A stretch of DNA of 64,000 nt from Bacteroides sp. (GTDB lineage: Bacteria; Bacteroidota; Bacteroidia; Bacteroidales; Muribaculaceae): assembly GCA_014801955.1 (NCBI GenBank), contig JAAVDE010000041.1:50870-114869 (forward strand), in the 5' to 3' direction. The notes below the pieces were generated by a model. It did no database searches. It saw nothing but the letters and a program-made list of their open reading frames with translations, and was not told the DNA's origin. The position numbers were made by a program, and so were the translations under genes. Positions 35,996 to 45,741 of the stretch are shown in pieces. Numbering within the stretch: position 1 is the first letter of the stretch; the number at the start of each line of letters is the position of its first letter.

Positions 35996-36313
35996 TTAGG
36001 GGAGGTCTTCCCAGGTTATGTCGGTGATTTGCGATTCGGTTTCGGTGGTAGTGGTGCGGGTGGTGCCGTCGGCGGAGGTGGTTGAGCGGGTAGAGGTGGT
36101 TTCGGTAAATTCAACGTATTCGCCAACGCCGGGGTCTATTTTCTTTTTGGGACGCGGGGGTTGCTGTTGGCGCTGTTGTTGCCGGCGGCGCGCACGGGTT
36201 TGCTCTTCGGCGGCTTTGCGCCAGCTGCGCGAAACGCGCAGGAGCTTGATGAACGGGCCTATTATCGCGGCCCACACCATCAGGAGGATGCAGATGACTA
36301 TGAACGTAACCAT
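35996..36313 (-). CDS. DUF4834 family small membrane protein
   Basis: 105 residues. One N-terminal membrane helix (VTFIVICILLMVWAAIIGPF), then a basic Arg/Gln-rich stretch (RARRRQQQRQQQPPRPKKK) and a Thr/Ser/Glu-rich tail ending DITWEDLP. This matches DUF4834, a Bacteroidota-specific family of unknown function. Starts 3 bases after the pssA stop, as third gene of the psd-pssA operon. The disordered cytoplasmic tail suggests a scaffold or regulatory role in phospholipid synthesis; this is inference. Confidence 0.8.
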   Translation of the reverse strand: MVTFIVICILLMVWAAIIGPFIKLLRVSRSWRKAAEEQTRARRRQQQRQQQPPRPKKKIDPGVGEYVEFTETTSTRSTTSADGTTRTTTTETESQITDITWEDLP

Positions 36314-36316
36314 CGG

Positions 36317-36994
36317 TCAGCGGCGGTTGGCCAGGGTGGAGATTGCACCGTAGAGGAAGTAGAGGGCAATGGCGGCGGCAAAGCCTGCCATGCCTAACCA
36401 GGCAACGAGGGCTACGGTAATTATTATAGTGAGGTAGCGGGGGTTGTTTTCGCGACCGAGTTTGAAGTCGTGGAATTTGAGCGAGGGGAGGTGAACGGGG
36501 GCTACCATCGCGAGGGCCACGAGGACGACCATCAGGGCGTAGGTCCATGCGCTTTCAGCCGCCGGGGGGCAGTTCTGCCAGAAGGCGGCCATGCCGATCC
36601 AAAAGAGGGCGTTGGCGGGGATGGGGAGGCCGATGAAGCCTTCGACCTTGGAGGTTTCAACGTTGAAGCGGGCCAGGCGCAGGGCGCCGCAAACGGGGAT
36701 TGCGAGGGCGAAGTAGCAGGCGGGAGCGGGGAGGAGGGTGTATACGATGGCCGCCGGGGCAACTCCGAAGCTGACCACGTCGCAGAGCGAGTCGAGTTCG
36801 GCGCCGATGGGCGAGTAGGCTTTGAGGGCGCGGGCAACGGCGCCGTCGAGGAAGTCGAAAACGGCGGCGGCGATGATGGCCACGGAGGCCCACTGGATGT
36901 TTCCGCTAAATGCCAGTGCAAGGGCTATGCAGCCGGAGGTTATGTTGAGGCAGGTAACGGCGTTGGGAATCGATTTTACGATTATGTTACTCAT
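36317..36994 (-). CDS. pssA: CDP-diacylglycerol--serine O-phosphatidyltransferase
   Basis: 225 residues from the ATG at 36994 (MSNIIVKSIPNAVTCLNI); the earlier ORF-track start lies inside psd. The CDP-alcohol phosphatidyltransferase signature DG-X2-AR-X8-G-X3-D-X3-D is complete (DGAVARALKAYSPIGAELDS then LCD). About six membrane helices. It makes phosphatidylserine from CDP-diacylglycerol and serine at the inner membrane. Its start overlaps the end of psd by 8 bases, so the two steps to phosphatidylethanolamine are encoded together. Confidence 0.96.
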   Translation of the reverse strand: MSNIIVKSIPNAVTCLNITSGCIALALAFSGNIQWASVAIIAAAVFDFLDGAVARALKAYSPIGAELDSLCDVVSFGVAPAAIVYTLLPAPACYFALAIPVCGALRLARFNVETSKVEGFIGLPIPANALFWIGMAAFWQNCPPAAESAWTYALMVVLVALAMVAPVHLPSLKFHDFKLGRENNPRYLTIIITVALVAWLGMAGFAAAIALYFLYGAISTLANRR

Positions 36995-37703
36995 TTTTGA
37001 GGAGTTGAGGGTCGGTTGATGGATTAAGGCGGCCAACGATGGTCATGCCGCCAACGGTTCGGTCGCCGATTTTGGCAAAGATTTCGGTTCCGAGGGGGAG
37101 GTAGAGGTCAACTCGCGAGCCGAGTTTGATGAAGCCCATGTGGTCTTCGATGTTGGCGGCGGTGTCGGGCTCGGCGTAGGTAACGATTCGGCGGGCCATA
37201 GCGCCGGCAACCTGGCGCATGAGGACGAGCTGGCCGTCGTCGGTCCGGATAACAACGGTTGAGCGCTCGTTTTCGGTCGAGGATTTCGGGAGCCAGGCCG
37301 ACATGAAGCGGCCGTCGTGGTGCTTGACGTAGATAACTTCGCCGTCGACGGGAAACCAGTTGGCGTGAACGTCGATCGGGCTCATGAAAACGCTGAGCTG
37401 AATGCAACGACACTTGAGGTATTCGCTTTCGTAGGTTTCCTCGAGGGCAACCACCTTGCCGTCAACGGAGGAAACGACAACGTTTTCGCGGCGCCCGGTG
37501 AAATGTCGTTTCGGGGAGCGGTAAAAGTTAACCAGCAGCAGGTAGAGGATAGCGGATATGACTGTTACTGCGATGCCGACAGGAGTCGACATCCACCAGA
37601 CGAGCACGTTGAACGACACTAAGAACGCAAGGGTAACTAACAAGATGTCAGTACCTTCACGATGGAGCCGCACGCGTTTCAGTGTTCTTCTTACTTTTCC
37701 CAT
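36987..37703 (-). CDS. psd: Phosphatidylserine decarboxylase proenzyme (short type)
   Basis: 238 residues. One or two N-terminal membrane helices (DILLVTLAFLVSFNVLVWWM), SVFMSPIDVHANWFPVDGEV typical of bacterial PSD, and IKLGSRVDLYLP, where the Ser of LGS becomes the pyruvoyl group after self-cleavage. The length fits the short PSD-A group. It turns phosphatidylserine into phosphatidylethanolamine. First gene of psd-pssA-DUF4834. Confidence 0.96.
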   Translation of the reverse strand: MGKVRRTLKRVRLHREGTDILLVTLAFLVSFNVLVWWMSTPVGIAVTVISAILYLLLVNFYRSPKRHFTGRRENVVVSSVDGKVVALEETYESEYLKCRCIQLSVFMSPIDVHANWFPVDGEVIYVKHHDGRFMSAWLPKSSTENERSTVVIRTDDGQLVLMRQVAGAMARRIVTYAEPDTAANIEDHMGFIKLGSRVDLYLPLGTEIFAKIGDRTVGGMTIVGRLNPSTDPQLLKNE

Positions 37704-37720
37704 AATATTTTTTTAGTACG

Positions 37721-37728
37721 CAAAGTTA
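37721..37728 (-). promoter_or_regulatory. Minus-strand promoter -7 element for psd-pssA
   Basis: CAAAGTTA on the plus strand, i.e. TAACTTTG toward psd, 17 bases before the start; TTTG lies 18 bases upstream. It interleaves with the divergent proS promoter within about 45 bases. Confidence 0.8.
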
Positions 37729-37758
37729 CGAAAATTTTCTTAAAAACAAATAATTGCG

Positions 37759-37766
37759 TAACTTTG
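37759..37766 (+). promoter_or_regulatory. Promoter -7 element for proS (and possibly rnpB and the Fur-family gene)
   Basis: TAACTTTG followed by C, 31 bases before the proS ATG. No further TAnnTTTG is seen before rnpB or the Fur-family gene. Confidence 0.75.
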
Positions 37767-37797
37767 CAGTCAAAAATAAAGTTTTTCACGAAAAAAT

Positions 37798-39279
37798 ATG
37801 GCAGTAGAACTCCAACACCTGACTAAACGCAGCGAAAACTATTCGCAATGGTATAACGACCTGGTTGTCAAAGCCGACCTGGCCGAGCAAAGTGCAGTTC
37901 GCGGCTGCATGGTCATCAAGCCCTATGGCTATGCCATCTGGGAGAAGATGCAGCAGCAGCTCGACAAGATGTTTAAGGAAACCGGCCACCAGAACGCCTA
38001 TTTCCCGCTTTTGATTCCCAAGTCGTTTCTTTCGCGCGAGGCCGAACACGTTGAGGGCTTCGCAAAGGAGTGTGCGGTCGTTACGCACCACCGACTGATG
38101 AACGACCCCAACGGCGGCGGCGTTGTTGTTGACCCGGAAGCGCGCCTGGAGGAGGAGCTGATTATCCGCCCCACGTCGGAAACCATCATCTGGAACACCT
38201 ATAAGAATTGGATTACCTCATATCGCGACCTGCCTATTCTAGTTAACCAGTGGGCCAACGTTATGCGCTGGGAAATGCGCACGCGCATGTTCCTGCGCAC
38301 CGCCGAGTTCCTCTGGCAGGAGGGCCACACCGCCCACGCCACCTCCGACGAAGCTCAGGAGGAGGCCGTTAAGATGCTGAACGTTTACAAAACGTTTGCC
38401 GAAAAGTATATGGCCGTGCCGGTCGTTACAGGCGTTAAGACCGCCAACGAGCGCTTTGCCGGCGCCATTGAAACCTACACCATCGAGGCGATGATGCAGG
38501 ACGGCAAGGCTCTTCAGAGCGGCACTTCCCACTTCCTGGGCCAGAATTTCGCCAAGGCGTTTGACGTTAAGTTCGTTAACAAGCAGAACGAGCCGGAATA
38601 CGTTTGGGCAACCTCCTGGGGCGTGTCGACCCGTCTGATGGGCGCGCTGATCATGACCCACTCCGACGACAACGGCCTGGTCCTTCCGCCCCACCTGGCT
38701 CCGATTCAGGTTGTTATCGTTCCCATCTACAAGAACGACGAGCAGCGTCAGGCCGTTACCGAAAAGGTTATGCCAATCGTTGAAGCCCTGCGCGCCAAAG
38801 GCATTTCGGTTAAATATGACGACGCCGACAACCGCCGCCCCGGCTTCAAGTTTGCCGACTATGAGCTCAAGGGCGTGCCCGTTCGCCTGGCTATCGGCGC
38901 CCGCGACCTGGAGAACGGCACCGTTGAGGTTATGCGCCGCGACACTCTCGAAAAGGAAATCGACAGCCTCGACAGCATTACCGAACGCATCCCCGCCCTG
39001 CTCGAGGAAATTCAGGACAATATTTTCCAAAAAGCTCTGAAGCAGCGCGAGGCAATGACCTATAAGGTCGACAACTACGAGGACTTCAAGGCTCAGATCG
39101 AAAAGGGCGGCTTTATCCTGGCCCACTGGGACGGCACCCCCGAAACCGAAGAGCGCATCAAGGAGGAGACCAAGGCAACCATCCGCTGCATCCCCCTCGA
39201 CGCACCGGAGGAAGAGGGCGTTGACATGCTGACCGGCAAGCCTTCGAAGCGCCGCGTCATCTTTGCCCGCAACTATTAA
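37798..39279 (+). CDS. proS: Prolyl-tRNA synthetase (archaeal/eukaryotic type)
   Basis: 493 residues, the length of type 3 ProRS without the editing insertion of the E. coli enzyme. Class II motifs are visible: motif 2 around [21 protein letters not shown], motif 3 around [17 protein letters not shown], and a C-terminal anticodon-binding domain ([19 protein letters not shown]). The end RRVIFARNY is the typical Tyr terminus. It charges tRNA-Pro. The rnpB gene begins 31 bases downstream. Confidence 0.97.
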   Translation: MAVELQHLTKRSENYSQWYNDLVVKADLAEQSAVRGCMVIKPYGYAIWEKMQQQLDKMFKETGHQNAYFPLLIPKSFLSREAEHVEGFAKECAVVTHHRLMNDPNGGGVVVDPEARLEEELIIRPTSETIIWNTYKNWITSYRDLPILVNQWANVMRWEMRTRMFLRTAEFLWQEGHTAHATSDEAQEEAVKMLNVYKTFAEKYMAVPVVTGVKTANERFAGAIETYTIEAMMQDGKALQSGTSHFLGQNFAKAFDVKFVNKQNEPEYVWATSWGVSTRLMGALIMTHSDDNGLVLPPHLAPIQVVIVPIYKNDEQRQAVTEKVMPIVEALRAKGISVKYDDADNRRPGFKFADYELKGVPVRLAIGARDLENGTVEVMRRDTLEKEIDSLDSITERIPALLEEIQDNIFQKALKQREAMTYKVDNYEDFKAQIEKGGFILAHWDGTPETEERIKEETKATIRCIPLDAPEEEGVDMLTGKPSKRRVIFARNY

Positions 39280-39310
39280 CGGAACACTGATTCATTTCTA
39301 AGACATATTA

Positions 39311-39710
39311 AGAGAGAAAGAGGGGCCGTCGGGCCGTCCGTCGCGCGCCGCCCGGTTCGGCGCGAGGAAAGTCCGGGCAACATAGAGCACCATATTATCT
39401 AACGGATAGCTGTCGGAATAAATAACGGCAGAGTAGCGTGACAGAAAATAACCGCCCGCGCGACCAACGCGCCGCGCAGGCAAGGGTGAAAAGGTGGGGT
39501 AAGAGCCCACCGGGGCCGATGGCGACATTGGCTGCCGCACGCCTTATGGGTTGCAAGGTCAAGTATACCGGCAATTAAGGGTTGCTCGCCCGCTGCCGGG
39601 GGGTAGACTGCGTCAGATAAATGACGGACCGCGGGGCCGTTTGCCTAAAAGCAATAACGACTTCCGACGACATAACCCGGCTTACAACCTGACCGCCCCT
39701 CTTTCTCTCT
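39311..39710 (+). ncRNA. rnpB: RNase P RNA component
   Basis: About 400 bases. The ends AGAGAGAAAGAGGGGC and GCCCCTCTTTCTCTCT are perfect complements and form P1. The 5' core GAGGAAAGTCCGGGC, the central AGAGTAGCGTGACAGAAAA and GGGTGAAAAGGTGGGGTAAGAGCCCACCG, and the 3' core ATAACCCGGCTTA are the conserved type A RNase P RNA segments in the right order. It is the catalytic RNA that trims the 5' ends of pre-tRNAs. No promoter is visible in the 31 bases after proS, and the Fur-family ATG follows only 17 bases after P1, with a T-rich TATTTTATTTTT as possible terminator. Two ORF-track entries here are artefacts. Confidence 0.97.
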
Positions 39711-39727
39711 TATTTTATTTTTCAGCG

Positions 39728-40135
39728 ATGAGTGTAGACGATATTCTTGAACGGGCCGGAGTGCGACCCACGGCCAACAGGGTTTTGGTTTTCAAGGCCC
39801 TGCAGGCAGCCCGCTCGCCGATGAGCCTGATTGAGCTGGAAACCGCGCTGGAAACCCTGGAGCGGTCGAGCGTTTTGCGCGCGCTGACCGTGTTTGCCGA
39901 CAACGACATCGTTCACCTGCTCGAGGATGGCCGCGGAGTCACCAAATATGAGCTCTGCCACAGCCACGACCACTCCTCGCTCAACGACCAGCACCCCCAT
40001 TTTTACTGCGAAAAATGCCAGCGGGTCTACTGCTTTGACTCCGAAGCGGTTCCGCCCGTCAATATGCCCGCCGGCTTCAGCGCCCGCTCGGTCAACTACA
40101 TGATCAAGGGCCTCTGCCCGCATTGCGGCGGCTGA
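39728..40135 (+). CDS. Fur-family transcriptional regulator
   Basis: 135 residues from the ATG at 39728; the ORF-track start at 39551 lies inside rnpB and is wrong. Winged-helix N-terminus (ILERAGVRPTANRVLVFKAL), then HSHDHSSLNDQHPHFYCEKC with metal-binding His residues, and two CxxC pairs (CEKC and CPHC) for the structural zinc. The form is compact, and the regulatory-site residues make a Zur- or PerR-like role possible; I cannot choose the metal. It starts 17 bases after the 3' end of rnpB without a promoter of its own. Confidence 0.9.
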   Translation: MSVDDILERAGVRPTANRVLVFKALQAARSPMSLIELETALETLERSSVLRALTVFADNDIVHLLEDGRGVTKYELCHSHDHSSLNDQHPHFYCEKCQRVYCFDSEAVPPVNMPAGFSARSVNYMIKGLCPHCGG

Positions 40136-40151
40136 CTCCGCCGAATTTATT

Positions 40152-40183
40152 TTTGGGGATTTCGGATTTTTTTCATAACTTTG
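40152..40183 (+). promoter_or_regulatory. Promoter for guaB and the PPIase genes
   Basis: TTTG (40152-40155), 20-bp spacer, TAACTTTG (40176-40183), 35 bases before the ATG. Confidence 0.85.
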
Positions 40184-40203
40184 CGTGCAATTTTACACCC
40201 TAA

Positions 40204-41697
<1,494 letters not shown>

Positions 41698-41702
41698 AGA
41701 AA

Positions 41703-43577
41703 ATGAAAAAATTCATTGTTCCCTCTCTCATTGCCCTGGGCGTGCTGACCCTCGCCGCCAAGGCTCCCAAAGACCCGGTTCTGCTAACCGTTAACGGCAC
41801 TCCCGTTACGCTCGGCGAATTCGAATATTACTACCACAAGAACGACGGCAACGAAGTTGACCACGAAACGCCCGAACAATACCTCCAGCGCTTCATTGAC
41901 TACAAACTGAAGGTTGAACGCGCCCGCGACGAACGCCAGGACACTACCTCCGGCTTCCGCAAGGACTTCCGCGACTATCGCCGCGAGCTGGCCGAGCCCT
42001 ACATGTCGGACACGACGGTCTATAACCAGTTGCTCGAAGCCGGCTATCAACACACGCTCAAGGAGGTCAAAGTTGACCACCTGATGCTCCCCCTGGGCAA
42101 AAACGCCCTGGCCGACTCCCTGCGCCAAGCTCTGGTCGGCGGCGCTGACTTCGAGGCCATCGTTGCCGAATATTCCATCGACCCGCAGGCGCGCGTTGAC
42201 CACGGCCACTATGGCTTCATCCACGCCGGCGACTTCCCCTACGAGTTCGAAGAAATCGCCTTCGAAACCCCGCTGAACCAGTGGAGCGAGGTGGCTCAGA
42301 CCCCCTATGGCCTCCATATCGTGCGCCCCGTTGACGAACGCCCCAACATCGGCGAAATCCACGCCGCCCACATCCTGGCCCAGGTTGAACAGGGCGCCGA
42401 CGACGCCGAGGCAAAGCAGCGCATCGACTCCATCTATAACCTGCTCGAACAGGGCTACTCGTTCGAAGTGCTCGCAAAAACCTGCTCCGACTGCCCCTCA
42501 AAGGCAAAAAGCGGCGACCTCGGCTTCTTCAACCGCGGCCGCATGGTTCCGGAGTTCGACGACGTTGTTTTCAGCCTCGAAAACAACGCCTACTCCAAGC
42601 CGTTCCGCACCCGCTTCGGCTGGCACATCGCAAAAAAATATGAGGAACGCAAGTCATCGCCTTCCGAAGTCAAGGGAATGATTAAAGGCATGATGAAACG
42701 CGACTCGCGCAACATCCGTCCGCGCCTGGCCCGCGCCAAGCAGCTCCGCGAAGAGTATAACTCACGCTTCGACAGCAACGTTTTCGACGCCCTGCTGCAA
42801 CAGGTTGACCAACTGGGCTACGACTCGGTGATGACCCTGCGCGCCGCCGACCCGACGCCTCTGATTTTCGTTGCCGACTCAACCGTTACGGTTGGCGAAT
42901 TCCTCGGCTCAAACTATCGCCTCAACCCCAACGACAAGGCCTCGACTCAGCTCGCCAACCGCATGGACACACGCCTCAACGCCGTTACCATCGCCTACGA
43001 AGACGCCCACCTCGAGCAGAAATATCCCGAGTTCCGCAACCTTTCAAACGAGTATCGCGACGGCCTCATGCTCGTTTCCTCGCTGGAAAAGAACGTTTGG
43101 AACCGCCCGGCCGAAGACCCCGAAGGCCTCAAAGCCTACTTCGAAGCCAACCGCGAGAAATATGCTTTCAGCGAACCCCGCTGGAAAGGCTATATCATCT
43201 ACTCGCTGACCGATTCCATCATCGGCGAAATCGATGCCTACCTGGCCCGCGTCAAGCCCACCCCCGAGCAGCTCAACGACTCGCTGCGCGCCAACTTCCC
43301 CGGCGAAGTGCGCATCGAGCGCGCAGTGCTCCCCAAGGGCGAAAACCAGGTCGTTGACTTCATTGCCTTCGGCGGCATCCGTCCTAAATTCTCAAACCGC
43401 TGGAACCACTTCACGACCTATATGGGCGGCCTCATCAACGGCCCCGAAGAGGTTGCCGACGTGCGCAACCGCGTGACCAACGATTGGACCGCGGCGCTCG
43501 AAGAAGAATTCGTTGCCGAACTCCGCAAGGCCTACCCCGTTAAGGTCAACAAAAAAGTACTGAAAAAAGCCAAATGA
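41703..43577 (+). CDS. Periplasmic parvulin-type peptidylprolyl isomerase with two PpiC domains
   Basis: 624 residues. Short signal peptide (MKKFIVPSLIALGVLTLAAKA), SurA-like N-terminal segment (VLLTVNGTPVTLGEFEYYYH), then two parvulin domains at about 120-230 (VDHLMLPL to YGLHIVRPV) and 235-330 (HAAHILAQV to FGWHIAKKY). Long helical C-terminal part. It should act in the periplasm as a chaperone/isomerase for outer-membrane proteins. Begins 5 bases after guaB and overlaps the next gene by 4 bases. Confidence 0.93.
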   Translation: MKKFIVPSLIALGVLTLAAKAPKDPVLLTVNGTPVTLGEFEYYYHKNDGNEVDHETPEQYLQRFIDYKLKVERARDERQDTTSGFRKDFRDYRRELAEPYMSDTTVYNQLLEAGYQHTLKEVKVDHLMLPLGKNALADSLRQALVGGADFEAIVAEYSIDPQARVDHGHYGFIHAGDFPYEFEEIAFETPLNQWSEVAQTPYGLHIVRPVDERPNIGEIHAAHILAQVEQGADDAEAKQRIDSIYNLLEQGYSFEVLAKTCSDCPSKAKSGDLGFFNRGRMVPEFDDVVFSLENNAYSKPFRTRFGWHIAKKYEERKSSPSEVKGMIKGMMKRDSRNIRPRLARAKQLREEYNSRFDSNVFDALLQQVDQLGYDSVMTLRAADPTPLIFVADSTVTVGEFLGSNYRLNPNDKASTQLANRMDTRLNAVTIAYEDAHLEQKYPEFRNLSNEYRDGLMLVSSLEKNVWNRPAEDPEGLKAYFEANREKYAFSEPRWKGYIIYSLTDSIIGEIDAYLARVKPTPEQLNDSLRANFPGEVRIERAVLPKGENQVVDFIAFGGIRPKFSNRWNHFTTYMGGLINGPEEVADVRNRVTNDWTAALEEEFVAELRKAYPVKVNKKVLKKAK

Positions 43578-44440
43578 CCCCGGTCATTTTCAAACTCAAC
43601 CGCGCGGCCATCGTTGCGGGTGCCCTGGCGGCACTCTCGGCGATGGCCGCCTGCCATAAGGAGCAACCCCTGGGCGACGACGCCGTTGCGGCCATCGGAG
43701 GCGAAATCCTGACCGCCGACCAAGTGCGCCGCGCGATTCCCGCCGGCCTCGGCGGCGCCGACAGCACGGCCTTTGCCGAAGCATGGATCAACGCCTGGGT
43801 CAACGACCGGCTGCTCGACCACGAAGCGTCGCGCCACCTGCGCGACCGCGACGACATTGACCGCCGCGTTGCCGACTATCGCCGCAACCTGATTGCCTGG
43901 GAATATCGCCGCCTGGCCGTGGCCACCGACTCCACCCTCGCCCCGACCGACTCGGCCATGCGCGCCTACTATGACCTCCACCCCGACGAAATGCGCCTGA
44001 CAGACCCGCTCGTCCGCGGCATCTACATCAAGCTCGAAAGCAAAGACCCCGCCCTGGCAACGGTTCGACGGCTCTATGCCTCGCAGAAGGCCGACGACAT
44101 TGACCGCCTCGAAAAAGTAGGCCTCAACTCCGCCGTTCACTATGACTACTTCCGCGACCAGTGGATACCCTTCGAGCGGATAATATCGAAAATCCCCCAC
44201 CCGGTCGATCCCTCGGCTCTGCGCGCCGGCTATAAACTCGACGTTGAAATCGACGGCTTTACCTACCTTCTCAGCGTCAGCGACCTGCTCCCCGCAGGCG
44301 CAACCATGCCCTACGAAGCCGCCAAACCGCGCATCCGCCAAACCCTCGAAACCCTAAACTCCGCCGCTCTCGACGCCGCCCTGCTCCGCCGTCTGCGCGC
44401 CGACGCCCTCAGCTCCGGCCGCCTGCAACTCAAAAAATAA
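43574..44440 (+). CDS. SurA/PpiC-like periplasmic lipoprotein
   Basis: 288 residues. N-terminal signal with a lipobox (SAMAAC, Cys near residue 27). AVAAIGGEILTADQVRRAIP is the SurA N-terminal-like opening, and the body is mostly helical with no clear parvulin catalytic domain, so it is more likely a chaperone than an isomerase. Start overlaps the stop of the double-parvulin gene (ATGA), which supports joint work in outer-membrane protein folding. Last gene of the guaB operon. Confidence 0.8.
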   Translation: MTPVIFKLNRAAIVAGALAALSAMAACHKEQPLGDDAVAAIGGEILTADQVRRAIPAGLGGADSTAFAEAWINAWVNDRLLDHEASRHLRDRDDIDRRVADYRRNLIAWEYRRLAVATDSTLAPTDSAMRAYYDLHPDEMRLTDPLVRGIYIKLESKDPALATVRRLYASQKADDIDRLEKVGLNSAVHYDYFRDQWIPFERIISKIPHPVDPSALRAGYKLDVEIDGFTYLLSVSDLLPAGATMPYEAAKPRIRQTLETLNSAALDAALLRRLRADALSSGRLQLKK

Positions 44441-44459
44441 CCACAAAATTTAAGAAAAA

Positions 44460-44491
44460 TTTGCGCATGTCGCGAAAAATTCGTTACTTTG
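44460..44491 (+). promoter_or_regulatory. Promoter for rpmB-rpmG-DUF4295
   Basis: TTTG (44460-44463), 20-bp spacer, TTACTTTG (44484-44491), one base off the TAnnTTTG consensus. It leaves a leader of about 140 bases. Confidence 0.75.
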
Positions 44492-44499
44492 CAGTCGGT

Positions 44500-44585
44500 T
44501 TAGCGGCTTCCCTTCCGGGAAAGCCGGCGAAAAGTGATGCGTTCGCCGGCGATATGAGCGAAGGCCGGGACTCCGCAAAGCTCCA
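44500..44585 (+). promoter_or_regulatory. Structured leader upstream of rpmB (candidate autoregulatory RNA)
   Basis: Two hairpins share bases: GGCTTCCC (44505-44512) with GGGAAAGCC (44517-44525), and GCCGGCGA (44523-44530) with TCGCCGGC (44543-44550). They cannot both form completely because GCC 44523-44525 is used twice. Ribosomal protein operons are often controlled by such leaders; I do not recognise it as a known family. Confidence 0.45.
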
Positions 44586-44638
44586 CTCCGAGAATTAAAA
44601 TAATAATATAACCAGTTAGAATACAACACCCTACAGCC

Positions 44639-44902
44639 ATGTCAAAAATGTGTCAAATCACTGGCAAAACTGCCATGACGGGTAACAACGTTTCGCACTC
44701 GAAGCGTCGCACCAAGCGCAAATTCAACGTGAACCTCTTCACCAAGAAGTTCTACTGGCCCGAACAGGAAATGTGGATCTCCCTGACCATTTCCGCCAAG
44801 GGTCTTCGCACCATCAACAAACTCGGTCTGAACGCCGCCCTGCTGCAGGCTGCCGAGAAGGGATATCTGAATGATAACGACATTAAATGCATTGGATTTT
44901 AA
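44639..44902 (+). CDS. rpmB: 50S ribosomal protein L28
   Basis: 87 residues. [30 protein letters not shown] is diagnostic L28, with one Cys near the start and a C-terminal DIKCIGF. Part of the rpmB-rpmG-DUF4295 ribosomal cluster, with 3 bases before L33. Component of the large ribosomal subunit. Confidence 0.97.
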   Translation: MSKMCQITGKTAMTGNNVSHSKRRTKRKFNVNLFTKKFYWPEQEMWISLTISAKGLRTINKLGLNAALLQAAEKGYLNDNDIKCIGF

Positions 44903-44905
44903 GTC

Positions 44906-45094
44906 ATGGCAAAGAAAGCAAAAGGTAACCGCGTGCAAGTAATCCTGGAGTGCACCGAACACAAAGCCAGCGGAATGCCCGGCACTTCCCGCTACATCAC
45001 CACCAAGAACCGCAAGAACACCACCGAACGTCTTGAGCTGAAAAAATACAACCCCATCCTCAAGCGCGTGACCGTTCACAAAGAAATTAAGTAA
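44906..45094 (+). CDS. rpmG: 50S ribosomal protein L33
   Basis: 62 residues. [24 protein letters not shown] and [20 protein letters not shown] follow the L33 family. The zinc-type cysteine pairs are absent: only one Cys is seen, so this is the Cys-minus form. Between L28 and DUF4295 in one operon. Confidence 0.97.
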   Translation: MAKKAKGNRVQVILECTEHKASGMPGTSRYITTKNRKNTTERLELKKYNPILKRVTVHKEIK

Positions 45095-45119
45095 TTCACC
45101 CCCCTAAGACCTACAGGAA

Positions 45120-45269
45120 ATGGCAAAGAAAACCGTCGCCTCACTTCAGAAGGGTGAAGGCCGCACTTTTAGCAAAGTAATCAAGATGGAACGCTCGCCC
45201 AAAACCGGCGCCTACATCTTCAAAGAAGAAATGGTTCCCAACGACGCTGTTAAGGCAGCTCTGAAGTAA
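45120..45269 (+). CDS. DUF4295 small basic protein (ribosome-associated, Bacteroidota-specific)
   Basis: 49 residues (MAKKTVASLQKGEGRTFSKV to NDAVKAALK), too short for the ORF track. ATG at 45120, TAA at 45267-45269, 25 bases after the rpmG stop. DUF4295 is found in Bacteroidota next to rpmG. From memory, a Flavobacterium ribosome structure assigned this family as an extra large-subunit protein (bL38); I could not check this. Basic composition and operon position fit a ribosomal role. Confidence 0.9.
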   Translation: MAKKTVASLQKGEGRTFSKVIKMERSPKTGAYIFKEEMVPNDAVKAALK

Positions 45270-45360
45270 TCATTTTCGATTCCAAAACCGGGCATTTTAT
45301 CCCCAAATATGTTAAAAAGCACCTTTTTTGAAGAATTTCCAAAAAAAATCTTAAAAAAAG

Positions 45361-45391
45361 TTTGAAGATTAAAAAATTTGGCATAACTTTG
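45361..45391 (+). promoter_or_regulatory. Promoter for the small acidic lipoprotein
   Basis: TTTG (45361-45364), 19-bp spacer, TAACTTTG (45384-45391): a near-perfect strong promoter, followed by a leader of about 65 bases. The rest of the 190-base gap is AT-rich with A- and T-runs and no gene. Confidence 0.85.
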
Positions 45392-45462
45392 CACCGGTTT
45401 TAGAACACCACATCAAACAAAGACAATATTTACTAATCGTTTCATAATAAAATTTTAGAAAG

Positions 45463-45663
45463 ATGAAAAAGTACATCCTCATGCTCGCCGTAGCAGCCGC
45501 TTCCACCCTCGTAGCTTGTGGCAACAAAGAAGCTGCCGTTGAAGAAACCGAAGCTCCCGCAGTAGAAGAAGCTGTTGAAGTTGTTGAAGAAGTAGCTGTT
45601 GACAGCATCGCTGCCGACACCGTAGCTGCTGCTGCTGCTGACAGCACCGTAGTTGCTGAATAA
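45463..45663 (+). CDS. Tiny acidic Ala/Glu/Val-rich lipoprotein
   Basis: 66 residues. Signal peptide MKKYILMLAVAAASTLVAC with a lipobox Cys at about 19, then GNKEAA and a low-complexity Glu/Ala/Val/Asp/Thr tail (VEETEAPAVEEAVEVVEEVA) ending VVAE, with no Arg and one Lys. Codons differ from neighbours (GTA, GCT, GAA favoured), as in very highly expressed genes. A near-perfect promoter and a terminator frame it alone. The tail is probably disordered or helical. Likely an abundant envelope lipoprotein, perhaps structural; no family recognised. Confidence 0.8.
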   Translation: MKKYILMLAVAAASTLVACGNKEAAVEETEAPAVEEAVEVVEEVAVDSIAADTVAAAAADSTVVAE

Positions 45664-45684
45664 TCTGAGCAATCAAGAGAATGT

Positions 45685-45727
45685 AATAGCCGGTCTTGAC
45701 GCGAAGTCAAGTCCGGTTATTCATTTT
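45685..45727 (+). terminator. Terminator after the acidic lipoprotein
   Basis: AATAGCCGG-T-CTTGAC pairs with GTCAAG-T-CCGGTTATT around a GCGAA loop (one mismatch, one G-U), followed by CATTTT. Confidence 0.75.
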
Positions 45728-45741
45728 AACTCCCTTTGACA

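Noticed and set aside
39298-39540. 80-codon minus-strand ORF over rnpB
   Set aside because: Lies within the conserved RNase P RNA; no support as a protein.
39551-39727. N-terminal extension of the Fur-family ORF
   Set aside because: These 59 codons translate the 3' half of rnpB; the family N-terminus begins at 39728.
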